Shown: in pieces, positions 11,180-24,479 of the stretch
Layout of the letters: each line of letters opens with the position of its first letter
How positions within the stretch are numbered: position 1 is the stretch's first letter
DNA from: Sipunculus nudus
Taxonomy: Eukaryota > Annelida > Sipuncula > Golfingiida > Sipunculidae
Direction: 5' to 3'
Assembly: GCA_026874595.1 (NCBI GenBank)
Contig: CM049307.1
Coordinates: 75,864,643 to 75,928,642 of the forward strand
Length of the DNA: 64,000 nucleotides
Notes under the pieces: generated by a model
Seen by the model: only the letters and a program-made list of their open reading frames with translations
Databases searched by the model: none
Told to the model about the DNA's origin: nothing
Translations under genes and position numbers: made by a program

Positions 11180-12980
11180 GTTCCCCTGGGCAATCTCTCA
11201 CCCCTACTTAATATTTGGTGGAAGTTAGTTTCAGCAATGTTTGTTTAATCCTGTAATCAAACAACTAGCATACAAACAAACAACACAGGTGAAAACATAA
11301 CCTCCTTGGAACAGGTATGAACACAGCTTCATAAATACTCTACTTTTTTGCTAATGCATGTTGCTGCCTTCAGGACCATTTTCTGTTATTGTAACAACTG
11401 GCTACTCTGTCAGTAGTTTAATGTTGCTCTCTCACAGATTCTTTTATGTTACTGAGTGACTATCTTTAGCTTCTGCTGGGAAAACAGCTATTTATTGAGA
11501 CCTATGGTGTGAAGCAACAGGCCATTTCTTCAGTACTTATGGGTGTTTTGTATACATACTAGAACATTACTGAATGACTGGTCTCAGCTGCTGTTGGAGC
11601 AACTGGCAATTTCTTCAGAACCTATGACGTGCAGCCATCATTTACTTCTTCAGAACTTTCATGCTTCTTATGTGGATGCTGTTGTCTACCTGAGCAGTCT
11701 ATCAACAGACTGCTTAAGCCTCTCCTAACAACTGGTGCTAGTTTGTAGTGAAGTAACATGTAGGTTTTTCCTAACTGCCTTCATTTAGCAGTGTTCAGCA
11801 ATAAAAACATGGCTCTAAACCAGATACAAAGAACCTGAGGGTTTTCAGGGGCTGGTGTGAATGGGAAAACACTTGAGCAGATTCCATTTTAAAGGTTTTA
11901 CTCACTTTGTATTATAAAGCTTTTCAACGCAGGCAATTAATACACTGGAGACTACCTGTATGGCAATCAATTATTTGAAATATTATTATTGAGTTTGGCT
12001 TCAAAGAGTAATATTACATTAAAGAGGATGCATTTATTGTAATTTCAATAACTATTTCTGCTGATTATTGTATGCCATTCAAACTTCTGTGTGTAAAGTT
12101 TCTGGCACACTCTGGCACATTATACAAGGACAGATACACAGTCATATACTATACATAAACTGCCATTTCACAGTCATGCTACTTGAGGTTACTGAACACA
12201 GATTTAGTGCTTACATGCCACATGCTGAATACCTTTTGTTAAAGCAATACATAGGTCAGCAAAATGAACATTACATTCATCTAATAGTACAAAATGATTT
12301 ATGATTCAAAACTACAGTAAACACTGTGGTTTACAATTATTCCTGGAAAAACCTGCCTCTCATGTTTTTATCAAATATATTAAGCCCATAAATCCATCCC
12401 GGATATGAGGCCATCATAAACATATATTGATGGCTCTGATTAAATGTCACATTATGCACAGCTGTCTTTCACTTTGTGCAGCCTGGTGAGGGAGGACATT
12501 CACTCTGAATGGTACTGGGTCACCCAATTATATCATCAACACTGGTTGATGTGTATGAACAAAACATATTAAGATTATTAATATTTTAAAGTTCTGTAGT
12601 AATTCCATTTAAATCTGGCAAGTCTATGGTTATAAATGTCAAGTAATGCTAGGAGGTACATTAAACTGAAGTACTATGGAGGTTAACATATTAATGCTTT
12701 ATTTGATATTTCTATGTGTGCCAACCCTGAAGAGGATTAGTTTTGATGTGCATGCCACTATGGTATAAAAGAATATACATCTATATATGTGTTAGTATAA
12801 CACAGCAGAGGACTATCCTGACCTTAATTAAAAACTCTACAGACTGCATGGAAAAATATATACTAACTTATATATAAAACCTGACAGGGAGTGATATCAC
12901 ACTGAATAAACATTACTGAAAATTCAATTGCTGAAATGCCTACTATTTGGAAGGGTTCAACAAAATATAAGGATCAATAG
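11180..12980. other. Non-coding stretch, nothing recognised
   Basis: Only short open frames without motifs occur here (for example 11543-11728 and 12068-12304). No terminal repeats or tandem arrays were seen. Confidence 0.4.
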
Positions 12981-12983
12981 ATA

Positions 12984-14123
12984 CAGGGTATGAATTAGGC
13001 TAACAAATTTACATGCTCCAGGTGCACTTGAAACAAAACCTACATGCACCTTAAGATTTCAACATGCACCTTATAATACTAGTGAGAAAATTTGCTTGTT
13101 AAGGAGTTTCTGTTGCTCAAAGAATAAAAATGCTAATTCAGGCCAAATAAAATAAAAGGTATGGTTCTCAGGCACCATCCATGTCAATATGAAACCCCTG
13201 AATCCAAAATTTTTATTTTGATTTTCAATAGAAACTTACCAATTTTGAGCTCCAGCTGCTCGGACATTTCTTTCAAGAAGATAAAATCATACAATTTTGA
13301 TAAAATTTCCTATGTTATGTAGTGCTTTTACTTGTTTAGCAAAATAAATATGTTATTATCATGCTCTTCCCTTATCATTTGACATTCTTATCGAAACATA
13401 CCAAAAAAAATAAAAAATAAAAAAAACGCCCGCCCGCATTGATTTCTGAAAAAAAGTGCCTGAGATCCAAACCTTATTTTTTTTGCCTTATGAATCTGTG
13501 ATGTTTATGCATAGTGAAAAAAAAACAAGCAAATTTGTGGAATTAATGTCCCCAGCTTTGGGCTCTTGTTGTCTTTCATGCTTGGTAAGCAACCAAAATT
13601 CTGACATGTGGAGAAATCTTGAGGGCACATGAAGATCCACAATGACATGTGGAGACATCTGAAGGTGACCATAAACACTAAAACACATTAAGAAATTGGG
13701 CAAAAATGCACCATGACATGTAAGGACATCTGCAAGTGAACATAAAAACTAAAACACATTGAGAAATTGGACAAAAATTTGATAATTCTATTTTTGAGCT
13801 GGAGAGATTAATTTTTCAGACAGACACTCCAAAACCAATCCCATCAAAGGTATGCAAGAGAGCAATCACTGACCCAAATTTGAATGAAATCAGATAAAAT
13901 TGAAAAAGTTATCGCACAGAAACTAAAAACCTGACGGACGGACAGACAGAGGGACAGACAGACAAACCGCATCCGCGGAATGGGTGACCATAAGATACTG
14001 CAACAACATTTTTTTCATTGGTTTATAATACCTGCATAGAGTGCACCCTCGGTACGATTTCTACCTGCACAAAAGAAAATGTACATGCAAAATGCACGTG
14101 TGCACCCTCTATTTAACACCCTG
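12984..14123. mobile_element. Non-autonomous hAT-like element, 1.14 kb
   Basis: The ends are inverted (CAGGGTATGAATTAG and the complement of CAGGGTGTTAAATAG, 11 of 15 matching). They are flanked by the same 7 bases, ATAGATA, at 12977-12983 and 14124-14130, fitting a degraded 8 bp hAT target duplication. The subterminal regions are rich in GTGCAC motifs. The centre holds about three degenerate units around ATGACATGTGGAGACATC and a GACGGACGGACAGACAGA tract. No transposase is left. Confidence 0.65.
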
Positions 14124-14267
14124 ATAGATATTTTAAACCACACTAACACCTCATGATGACTACTGACACTTAGCCTTCAGTTCTGTAGAGGACACAAAGA
14201 ATATAATATTTTATTGTTAACTGTCTGTCTTTACTGGTGAGGTTCCTCTCGAGTCTGGAAGCCTTTT

Positions 14268-14612
14268 TTGCCTCTGCAAGAGGGTATGTGTTCATTTCTG
14301 TTTGTAGGTATGTTTGTGTGTGTGTGTATGTTTGAGTGTTTGTGCACAACATAATGCAATCATACATGAACAGAATCTTATGAAATCTTCAGGGCATTTC
14401 AGGAAAGAACCAATGAAGAAGCAATTAGATTTTGGTGCGGATCCTGCACATGACCTGGATTCAGGAATGTCATCAAGGAATATTCACAAATAATTTAATG
14501 AACAGTCACTTATGCATGAATTAACCTGGGAATATAGGTTGAATAAGTGAATGAAAATTAGGTTTGGGAGAATGGCAGAGGCTTGCATTCCTCAGAATGC
14601 AGATTTCTAGTA
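14268..14612 (-). repeat. Interspersed repeat family R1, copy B
   Basis: This copy is inverted relative to copies A and D. It runs from TGCCTCTGCAAGAGGGTATG through GGATTCAGGAATGTCATCAA to GGCTTGCATTCCTCAGAATG. The last phrase is shared with the copy near 31 kb. Confidence 0.55.
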
Positions 14613-15307
14613 TTATATCCGTTATCACTTAACAAAGTCTGCATTGATGACTCACTGATGACAACCTGTATGCTTCTGGGATAGATCTGCTGAAAATCCT
14701 TTTTGGTTACATGGCACTGAGCAAGGATATGGCTGGATTTCATGAGCTGAAAGCCTCATCTCAAGGAAAGTACATGTTGGAGATATATTTTGCATTGGCC
14801 TCCGTGAAACTTGGATGAGGGATTTTATGGTTAACTTATATGTTTGTCTGAGCTCTTGCTTCTTTTAATCTTATTTCAAATGTTCACTTATTATACATAT
14901 TAACCAGACCTGACATGCACTAGGTGTATAGAAATAATTAATTCATAAATATCTACAGGTTCAAAGGCCTGTTCTTGTATTGATTGACTACCCACGTACT
15001 ATGTGGTTAGTAGGCTGCAGTTTACATGAAGAGGAATTTAACCCTGTGCCAAGTGAAAGCTAGCTCCTTGTTTTGGTCAATTATGTGTGTGTGGGTTTGT
15101 GTTGAAAAGATATAAGGAGAATGTTTCATCAATTTAAATGAAATGTAACCCGTTTTGAAGATGAATATATCAGGGTGGATAAATTTTGATGATTTCCTGC
15201 TAAAATAACCCTAGAATGGGCCTTTTACCATTTTGGCAGCATTTTCTACCCCTATGAGTTGTAACTTATAAGAATTGTCCATACAGCCATCTATAAGGAG
15301 CGACTTG

Positions 15308-15779
15308 CAGTGTTCAAAATACTGGGTGCCTAGGTGCACAGATGCACCAAAAATCAGTTTTGTGCACCCAATGTATCATTGCAAGGTGCACAGTGTGCAC
15401 CTGAGGCCGGTAACTAGGACAGATCTGCAGAACCGTTAGGCACATGCACATCTGAGCTGTGACAGTCAAGATGATCAAACAAGGATATATAACCACTAAA
15501 ACATGATGTCACACTTGACACGGCATGTATTAAAATCCAGTGATCAAAGCTTTTCTTTAGATGGATATTATTCTATGTTCCATTCTGACCAGGTTTAAGC
15601 CCTTAGCTTATTTTTTACTGCTCTGAAATATGTGTATAAATTATAATATAGCTGTAATAAAAATAACTGTAATAACATTAATTAATATTTTTGTGCACCT
15701 TGAAATTACTTTGTGCACCCAGTTGTATAAGCTGAGGTGCACAGGTGTACCTTACCATAAAAAAGTATTTTGTACACTG
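15308..15779. mobile_element. Short hAT-like MITE with GTGCAC-rich subterminal repeats
   Basis: CAGTGTTCAAAATACT on the left faces the complement of CAGTGTACAAAATACT on the right. Both ends carry runs of GTGCACC / GGTGCAC motifs as in the larger element at 12984-14123. A clean 8 bp target duplication is not visible. It is non-coding. Confidence 0.6.
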
Positions 15780-16448
15780 GACTCGTAATTTGACATCAGT
15801 CTGAGCGAAATGATGTCACTCTGGTGATTATGCTGCGCACATTGGTAAAGATCTATCAGCCAACAAAATAAGTGTTCATTCTTGCATATATGTGATTCAT
15901 GGCTACAGGATCAAAATAAAATACAGAGTTTGTGTTTAAAGAGACTTTAAATTATTAACTATAAAGTATTTATATATCACGCGCTCCCCCAATCTTAATC
16001 AATTGGGACCAAAGAACTTGTTGTCACTGTTTAATAACTTCATGGCTGGATCACAGGTAAGCACAGAAAGAAGGTGGCCCTTGGTACCAGTGAATGGCCC
16101 TGGCCTTCTCATGGACAAAGAAATCCCTAATTCACTATGGTATAAAACCTTTTATATTAAAATCATATTATGGTCATCTAGATTGCCTTCACAGTGTAAC
16201 TGATTTTTCCTTGTTTATTACCCTAACTACATCTCAGTCAAAATTTCATCAAAATATATTCATAACTTTTTTTATTAAAGTAGCTGACAGAGAAACCAAG
16301 TAACAGTAAATCCAATGCAAGCTGTTTTCTAATAATCTGCTGGCTGCTTAGTGTAGGCGTTGGCAAAATTTTACACAATAGATTCAAGATGTGCAGCGCA
16401 GATATTTTAAATGTGAGGCACCAAAATTGTGCTGCTTATAACCAACTA

Positions 16449-17712
16449 CAGTCTAACCTCTTTCATTTGCCCCTTGTTCATCCATCAACCTCTCATATCT
16501 CCAACAAATGACAAAGTCCCGATTTCCTTACTACTTATTTACCTTGTTCATTTGCCAGCCTTGCTATCTGCCATCGGCCAGGTGCTTTTTTACCAAATTG
16601 TGCCACATTCCCTTGATAATACGCCAACTTCCTCATTCCAGCTTAAGACAAGTCTGATATATTTCGACAAGCCGGGGTGTTATCGCTTGGGCTCAGCTGA
16701 CCTGGCAGCATCTGTGTTAACAACATGTCACGCCTCACTGCTTATGGATCAAATACCCGGTGCAACTAATTAATTAATGACTTAACACGCTTGAGTTATT
16801 TTTGGACTGCTCGCATCAGCTGAGTGACCGGTGTTGAATTCACACCTAGAGTTGTTTGGATATGATATGATAGATATGATATAATATTTAATGAGGCAAA
16901 ACAGATGAGTAGTTTAGAGCAATTAACAGGGGTACGAGGTCAAGCGGCGTATACATATCATACAGACAACAGCAAACCTAGGCTAGGGGGACTGTCCATA
17001 GTGAAGCAGTTCGCTGGACGATAGTGCCTAGGATTCTGTCAGCAGTGCCACCATCAGCAATTGTTGGAAACACACAGGATTTATACCCAGGGGTGACCAG
17101 CCAAATGAAACAGATCAGCATGGTGGTCCAGAAGCAAACAGTATCCTTCCTCTTCTACAACAAGTGACAAATTGCCTCGGGATTGACCACAGTGCACACA
17201 AGTCTCATCAGGAATGCATCAATGCAGATCAGAATGAAGTATATATAGTATATACTTTTGAGCGATCAAGATATTGTGGGAGTGACAGATTATAATGATA
17301 TAGCCTGTCTGACCTATGTACCTGAGAAAATAGATCCCCACTTCTGCACACATCCGCCAAAGTCCGTCAGGCCATGAAAACCGTCTTATGATATTTCGAG
17401 AGCTCCAACCACAGAAAATAGTCCAATATTTACACATTTTACAGAATGGACAAAAAAATAACAGCTCCTCAGTCACAAGGTTGCAAACAATGCTGCATTA
17501 CGGAATTCTTTAAGGCACACTTGGATGAAAGTGAAACTGCACCAGGAGAATATTATATTTTTACGGGATATATTATACATGTATATCTTTGTGCTAGACC
17601 AGATTTTAGCTACCCTGCACATCTCATTTGGACCCCTCGATCAACCGCCACCCTCGCTTACCGCGAAAAACTCCCCCAGTCCCAAGGTTGGCGAATGAAA
17701 GAGGTTAGACTG
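16449..17712. mobile_element. Pogo/Tigger-like DNA transposon derivative, copy 1
   Basis: The terminal inverted repeat CAGTCTAACCTCTTTCATT has TA on both sides (16447-16448 and 17713-17714), the usual target of Tc1/mariner-pogo elements. It is homologous along its length to 41048-42165. Remnant reading frames are broken by stops. The shared segment before the right end resembles the acidic C-terminal part of pogo-type transposases. It is dead. Confidence 0.75.
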
Positions 17713-17714
17713 TA

Positions 17715-19538
17715 AATGATTTGAGTATTTAAGCATGACATAACTGGCTTGTTCTATTACAAGTTCAAAATTCCATGGCCTTGTAATTATAGACAATCAA
17801 TAAAAGTCTATATAGCTGCATGATGCTGTTACATCATGAATGACACCCTGAGACCAACCCACCCCCTGAAATATTTGACAATGATGAAAGTCTAGTACAT
17901 GCTGTCATACAATTTGGCATATTTTTGGATGTGAAGCTAGTCTACTGCCACCACTGGTTACCTATTCGGAACACCTCGGCCGAATCTGTTGGCTTCTAAC
18001 ATCAATTGTACACAGCAGGCCACCATGGAAAGTATTTCTGCAAGGAAAGGTCAAGGCCAGGTCAACTGCAGCCTTTTGTGCTTTTCTAAGATCAAAACAA
18101 AGTATTTTGTGTACATGAACTGCCAATCCTCAACAGATTTTACCTTTAAAGCTATACAACAACACTGATCCAAGAAACAGAGGAGAAAATCCCAGGTATA
18201 CTGATTAGAACCGCACAAGGATACAGTCCACACCACGAAATCCACCACCAGAGGGCGATATATATGGCATTTGTGGTATACTAAACTTTCTAGTAAAATT
18301 AATATCCGAATGAAACTTTCAATTCATTCATGGGCTCCATTTCAAAGACGGCTGACTAATCTGCTACACCTGCTGTGTCGAAAGTCTCAAAGTCCCAGAC
18401 CCTGATGCACTGATAATATTTGATGTTTAGCTACATATCAAGCCATACACATTACTATGGCATATCAATGTGATCTTTGTGTAACTGATCTTTTCTCAGA
18501 CGAGTCAGCAGAAATGGCAACCCAGTGGATTTACAGTGAACTACACCATAATTGGTGGTGTATAATTAGGCCATAGATCCATCCGAGACTAGAACCTAAA
18601 AGCTTTAGCCTGGCTGTTTAGAATGTGTGATACCAAGTTCATGTGTGTGAACTCAGCTGTGTATTGCTGATTTAGCCAGTCTATTTCTGGAGATGATGCC
18701 AGTCTATGGTGCTCCATAATATAATGACCACAGTGTGAGCTAGACCATACATCAAGCTTTGATCAGCTGTTGGGAACCACCCACAGAACACTTCACAGAT
18801 GCATGCATATACCCTAGCCTTGACACTGTGTCAAGCCATAAGGTGACCCAGATTCCTATATCTGTAAACAGTTACCAGATTAGTGTGTCACTCAAGGGCA
18901 CAATAAACTCAATCTTAATCATGTGTGTTGGTAAACAAGCCAGGGTTATGAGTGCATGTTTGCCTTAAACTGTACTGATAAACAATTTTCCAGTATACAC
19001 TGATTTTTAAGTCACTAATGACATTATAACTCAGGTATACAGATAAAGGAAGGATTTGGAAATAATCCAGTAGCACTGTCATTAAAGTCCACTTCTGTGG
19101 CCAGGTTAAAATGTGACTATTTGTCTCAGCAATTTCTGTATTTGAACCTATGAACCTCAAACCAATGACCCTTGGTTTCAGTTGCAACCAAATACCCTGA
19201 CCTGAAATATCTTAAGGTTTGTCTCATGATACACTTTTTCCTTTCAATTTCTTCACAAACTGCATGTACTAAAATTACATTTTAAATGAAAATAAAACCA
19301 AGAAAATGATTCCTGATGCAACATACAACCAGATTAAATATGAAATGGTAAAAAAGTGTAGCTTTTTTTAAATAAAGAATGATGCTACTTGCAACCTTAA
19401 AGTTTGATTATCATTCACAGCTGAATGGATTCCCAGCTGTTCACAATGCTATATAATAGAACAAATCTTTGTTAAAAAGTGTAAAAAAGTGTAAATAGTC
19501 TTTGATCCTTAAATTTGATCTTTAAGAATAAAGATAAC
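17715..19538. other. Non-coding stretch
   Basis: No exon was recognised. The only notable site is the CTCF-like motif at 18245-18258. Open frames at 18051-18248 and 18915-19187 have no family motifs. Confidence 0.4.
18245..18258 (+). promoter_or_regulatory. CTCF-core-like motif
   Basis: CCACCAGAGGGCGA agrees with the bilaterian CTCF core (CCASYAGRKGGCRS) at every position except the last. A match of this length is expected by chance rarely but not never in 64 kb. No binding data are available. Confidence 0.35.
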
Positions 19539-19539
19539 T

Positions 19540-20721
19540 AGAATACGGGTAGTCGACAAGCGACTACGTGTATCCGCCAAAATCAGAGAAGGACGGGTGA
19601 AGTGAGGCATGGATTGAGTGGCAAGGGGATATAGAGTTACATATGTAAAATATTAGTATTGGATCTCTGCCACATAAACATGATTGTAGGTGGCGCCACC
19701 TGTTATTTGAACGAGAAACTATCCAAGATATATACACATGCAAAATTTCAAGTGGAAAAGTCAAACCACTGCAGAGATATGAGTGATTTTATCCCACAGC
19801 AGACAAACAGATGGACACTGTGCAAACATGGTTGCAGGTGGCGCCACCTTTTGTTGTGTATGTTATAAAGCTATCCCAGGGCTACATTTGTGTAAAAATT
19901 TTTTCCGGATCGGTCAAACAGTTCCCGAGATATGAGCTTGGATGTCTGCAGCGTTAACATGAATGTAGGTGGCGCCACCTGTCATAAAATCAAGGAAGCT
20001 ATCTAGGATGTATACGCATGCGGAATTTTAGGTGAATTAGTCAAACCATTGCAGAGATATGAGTGATTTTAACCCCAGGCAGATGAACAAATGGACACCG
20101 TGCAAACATGGTTGCAGGTGGCGCCACCTTTTGTTGTGTATGTTATAAAGCTATCCCAGGGCTACATTTGTGTAAATTTTTTTTCTGGATCGGTCAAACG
20201 GTTCCCGAGATATATGGGTTTATGTGTGGAGCGTTAACGTGAATGTAGGTGGCGCCACCTGTCATAAAATTGAGAAAGCTATCTAGGATGTATATGCATG
20301 CCAAATTTTAGGTGAATTAGTCAAACCACTGCAGAGATATGTGATTTTAACCCCAGGCAGATGAACAGATGGACACTGTGCAAACATGGTTGCAGGTGGC
20401 GCCACCTTTTGTTGTGTATGTTATAAAGCTATCCCAGGGCTACATTTGTGTAAAAAAATTTTCCGGATCGGTCAAACGGTTCCCGAGATATATGGGTTTA
20501 TGTGTGTAAACAGACGCACAAACGGACGCTGGGCAGAGACGAAAGGTCAGAGGTCAAGGTCACTTGGTTAGGCACCAGTTCACATGTGACCCGATAATTT
20601 GTGTAAGTTTCGGAAAAATCTGTCCAGTAGTCTCAGAGGAGTTCTCCGGAAACGAACGCGGCGGCGGCGGAACCCGGTCAAAAACATAGTATCCGCAAAA
20701 CTTCGTTTTGGCGGATACAAT
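19540..20721. mobile_element. HINE/pearl-like non-autonomous Helentron-type element, copy 1 (1.18 kb)
   Basis: The left end AGAATACGGGTAG leads into a hairpin (GTAGTCG-ACAAG-CGACTAC) and the subterminal GTATCCGCCAAAA. The right end has a hairpin GTATCCGCAAAAC-TTC-GTTTTGGCGGATAC and stops at GGATACAAT. The centre is a tandem array of alternating units of about 148 and 131 bp. Each carries GGTGGCGCCACC (six copies, starting 19688, 19836, 19967, 20116, 20247 and 20394). Hairpin ends plus a tandem-repeat core fit the pearl elements of bivalves and Drosophila DINE-1-like elements. A second, shorter copy is at 46454-47353. No coding capacity is seen. Confidence 0.75.
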
Positions 20722-23140
20722 AAGTAACTGACAATAGTAATAGAAGCCTTTAGACATTTTTGGATTCCCCTCATTTTCTACAGTAGATGATTTGGGAGAA
20801 TGAAGTGTAGAGATTTTGGGAGCAGACATTATGGGGAGGCCCCAGTGTTTTGTATTGACAGGTTAGATCTGCTCATTACTGGACAAATAAATAAGCAATC
20901 TGCTCAACAGTCAGTAAATTCTCAAACAGTGTATGCCTCTGCTTATCTATATTAAATTGAAGTGATTAGTCAATTTAATTCAATGTATAATTACGCAGCT
21001 TTAGGCTCACCCTACTGTATACAAAACACCCCTAGAGTGTATATACTCTAGATTAGATGACCTTAAATACTTGACTAAAGACTTTTCAAACTACACACAA
21101 ACCACATTCCACCCCTTGGACTGTGTTCATCTATTTTTGTTCAAATAAAACTACCATACTGAGCCCTACAGACACACCACAGTCGCTTTCTCAGACACCA
21201 AAAGGGTTTGTTTGCACATCCCTTACATATTAAATTTTGTAAAAACAATCCCCCTGATTTGTACTGACATGAAAGGCCAAAATATCATATGAAAATAAAA
21301 AATTACATGTATGTTGTGACTGTATTTTTTTCCCTGGGAAAACAAGGGACCCATGGGTCACGGCGCTCAGCTGATCGTGATTGGACTATAAATGTTTCTC
21401 CACTGTGATACTATATCGAGTCGATAAAGCTTATGAATATCATGTACATGTTGGGCTATTATAAAGGAATGTAATGTAATATGTGAGTAAATGATAAATG
21501 AAATTACCTGACTGATGGATTAATAGAGTCAAATAAAGTGGTTTATTTTTTATTTATTTAGGAGGGGTTGAAAATTGTGATATATTTGAGCAAATATGAA
21601 TGCAATGACAGCAGTAATAAGCAGTAGTAGAATGATGATAAGGCTATTTGTTGAAGGATCTAAAGTGTATGGTAGTCTGCAAGCGTTCAATTTGACAGAT
21701 ATGATGTTATGATTAACTATGCTGAAGAAAGTGATTTATGAATATGTGACTGTATGACACAATATCTCTTTAGTCTTGACAAGGTACATTATTGTGATGC
21801 CCACTATGTCTACATATTACACAATATTGACATAATTTCTGGCATGTACATAGGTACCTATGGACGAATAGTTATAAAAAATATTAAAGTATGAATATAT
21901 CTGATTCATCTTGTTCTTGCTTACTATGGCTAACTTTGGGATGGGGTTCGGAGAAGGGAAAAGTGAGGGCAGCACGAAGGTGGATGTAGAAATATTCTAT
22001 TGTAATGTTTTTCATTTATATAAGAATATGAAAAGCTAAGAGGAAAGGGGCCCTCCTACTTGGTTATAGTAAAGTTCTAAATATATGATTGCAAACTAAT
22101 ACTCTGACAAGACTGTCATGAAGAAAAACAGTAAAAGTTTTGAGATACTGTGTTGCATACAAAAATTTACAGATGGACAGGCAAGTGGACAGAATGGACT
22201 AATACCTTTATTTCACTTTCAAGAGAATAATGCATTTAAGTTTATATATAATCCTATTTTTTTAAGCAGATCCACTTTTTCCATTAAGAAGTTTTTATCT
22301 AAATCATTTTTTTATTTACAGGTTTATAAATTTTTAATTAAAAAACCTGAAAATATAAGTTAAAATATTAAATTTGTTGCAAAAGTTGCAATCATTATAT
22401 ATACAGAGTAAAAAACATTGGGTCATATTATGCATACACATATATTTTATTATTTTTAAATCATAAATGTTTTAACTGATTTTAAAAGAAAATAATGCCA
22501 CAACATGGCATCTACAAGAATATTCCTTTAATCAGTATTAAAAAGTTTTGCACATTGGAGTTTTCAGGACATGCTTAATTTTATTCATTAAAATAAAATA
22601 AAAGTAAATTTGATAAAATAAAACATCTTTTCAAATAAAGTATACACACAGTTGGTTGAATGAGGGACAAACAATATCATTGTGCTTATTACTATCCCAG
22701 TTTTAATTAATTACTGGAATTAGTAGTCAATTACACACCTGGTGAAGTTTTTACTCTTCTGAAGTAAGGAATTACTTATCTCATGAACATCCACATTTTC
22801 ACAGCAATACAACCCCTTATGGACACAATTAAATGTACACTTTAATCATTGTAACCCTGGTGGTTCAATACAAAATCTAAAATGTAGCATGTCCAAGAAT
22901 AAAATAAAATACAGAAAAATTATAACATTCATCTAGTTTATGCACCAGCTGGGGGGATGAATGCAGGGCAGAGGGGAAGCCTGCTAGTAGTGGCCAAGCT
23001 TGGCCAAGGTAAGCTGCCTGGGGTGGGTTACATAATGCAAGTGAAGGCTGTACTACTAGGTGGGCTAGATGTAAACAACACTTGACATGGTGTATGAAAA
23101 CATGAATAGAAGCTATTCATTCCAATCAATTTCTTTTGAA
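20722..23140. other. Non-coding stretch
   Basis: It is AT-rich with no recognised exon, RNA gene or terminal repeats. The open frame at 22118-22363 is low-complexity Phe/Lys/Ser translation of AT-rich DNA. Confidence 0.4.
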
Positions 23141-24475
23141 AGTTCAGATTTTAAAAGATTTAATCCTTATGCATATAAGCTGGGAAAATTAAATCAACAG
23201 TGCCAAAGTTGGACAAAATTTAAGGTATTGATTTTTTATTTATGCTAATAACTTGAAAAATTTGCAAAATTCAGATCTAAATTTGGGTAAACAATTGAAT
23301 CTTGATTAAATAAAGTTATATTTCTGAAAAAAAGTCTCTAGGTTCAGCAATTCTCATGTTAGGTGAGTAAATATATTTCCTGATTTTTTTAAAAACTGCA
23401 TTATGTTTTGGCCCATAACTTCAAAACAATACCCAATACTGACCTAATTTTTGGTATGTTCATAGAAAATGTATAAAAGAATGTGAATACTAAATACGAT
23501 CAAAAACAGATCAGTGGTTTTGATATTAGGCAGCCTTGAAGTGTAACAATGGCTTTTTTTTATGGAAAACAGAGTTTTTTTTCCTTAATATCTCGAAGGA
23601 ACAAAGTCCTAATGACCCAGTTTTCGGTATGGTAGGAGATTTTGGGGACATCTAAAATTATGTCAACAGCCTGGGGAGCATAGAGATGTGCACTGAATGA
23701 CCTACAGTCATCAAAGTGGACTGCTTGACAATGTAAGGGAATACAACAAGAGCCTCCAAAATAATTCAATAACTAGCCTAATTTTGCAGCTTTTATTTTC
23801 AAATTTCAGATTTTAACAGATTATATCCTTATGTATACATGGTGTGAAAATTAAATCCACAGTACTTACAGGAAAAAAACGTGCCATGGCCAAAGTTGGG
23901 CAAAATTTCAGGTACCAATTTTATATTTTTGCCAATATTTAAAAAAATTTAACAGATTTAATTTTTGGTATACAATTAAATTTTGATTAATTAAAGTTGT
24001 ATTACTGGAAAAAAAGTCCCTACCTTTAACACTTTTGGTCTTAAGTGACCAAATATCTTCCTGATTTTTTTACAAAGTCCATTATGTTTGGGCCCATAAC
24101 TTTTTTAAATTATATAATACTGACTTAATATCTGGCATGTACATAGGAACTATATAGAGGAATATTTATGGTAAATATGAAGAAAACCAGATGAGTGGTT
24201 TTTATATTAGGCAGTCCTGAAGTGTGAAAATAGATTTCTAATAAAAAATTGAGGTTTTTTCCTTAATATCTCAAAGGAACAAAGTCCTATTGACCCAATT
24301 TTTGGCATGGTAGGAGATTATGGGGACATCTAACATTATGCCAAAATTAAGATTCGTAGGTCCAACGGTGTCGAAACGTGCCAGTCTTACGGACGGACAT
24401 CCAGACGGACGGACGGACAGACAGACGGACGGACGACGAACAATGGACCATGACTACAGCTCAGATGACTTATAG
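23140..24475. repeat. Two tandem copies of a 0.65 kb repeat ending in GACGGACGGACAGAC tract
   Basis: The blocks beginning near 23146 and 23810 share many phrases in the same order. These include CAGATTTTAA-AGATT, ATATCCTTATG, AAATTAAATC, the CAAAGTTGG-CAAAATTT segment, GGCCCATAACTT, TTAGGCAG-CCTGAAGTGT, and CTTAATATCTC-AAGGAACAAAG. The second ends in a (GACG/GACA) tract and TCAGCTGAGCTAAAAA. A related end in the opposite orientation begins the repeat at 48369. Confidence 0.7.
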
Positions 24476-24479
24476 TCAG

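Noticed and set aside
16429-16773. 114-codon plus-strand frame
   Set aside because: It lies at the left end of the pogo-like element, runs through its terminal repeat, and is not the transposase frame.
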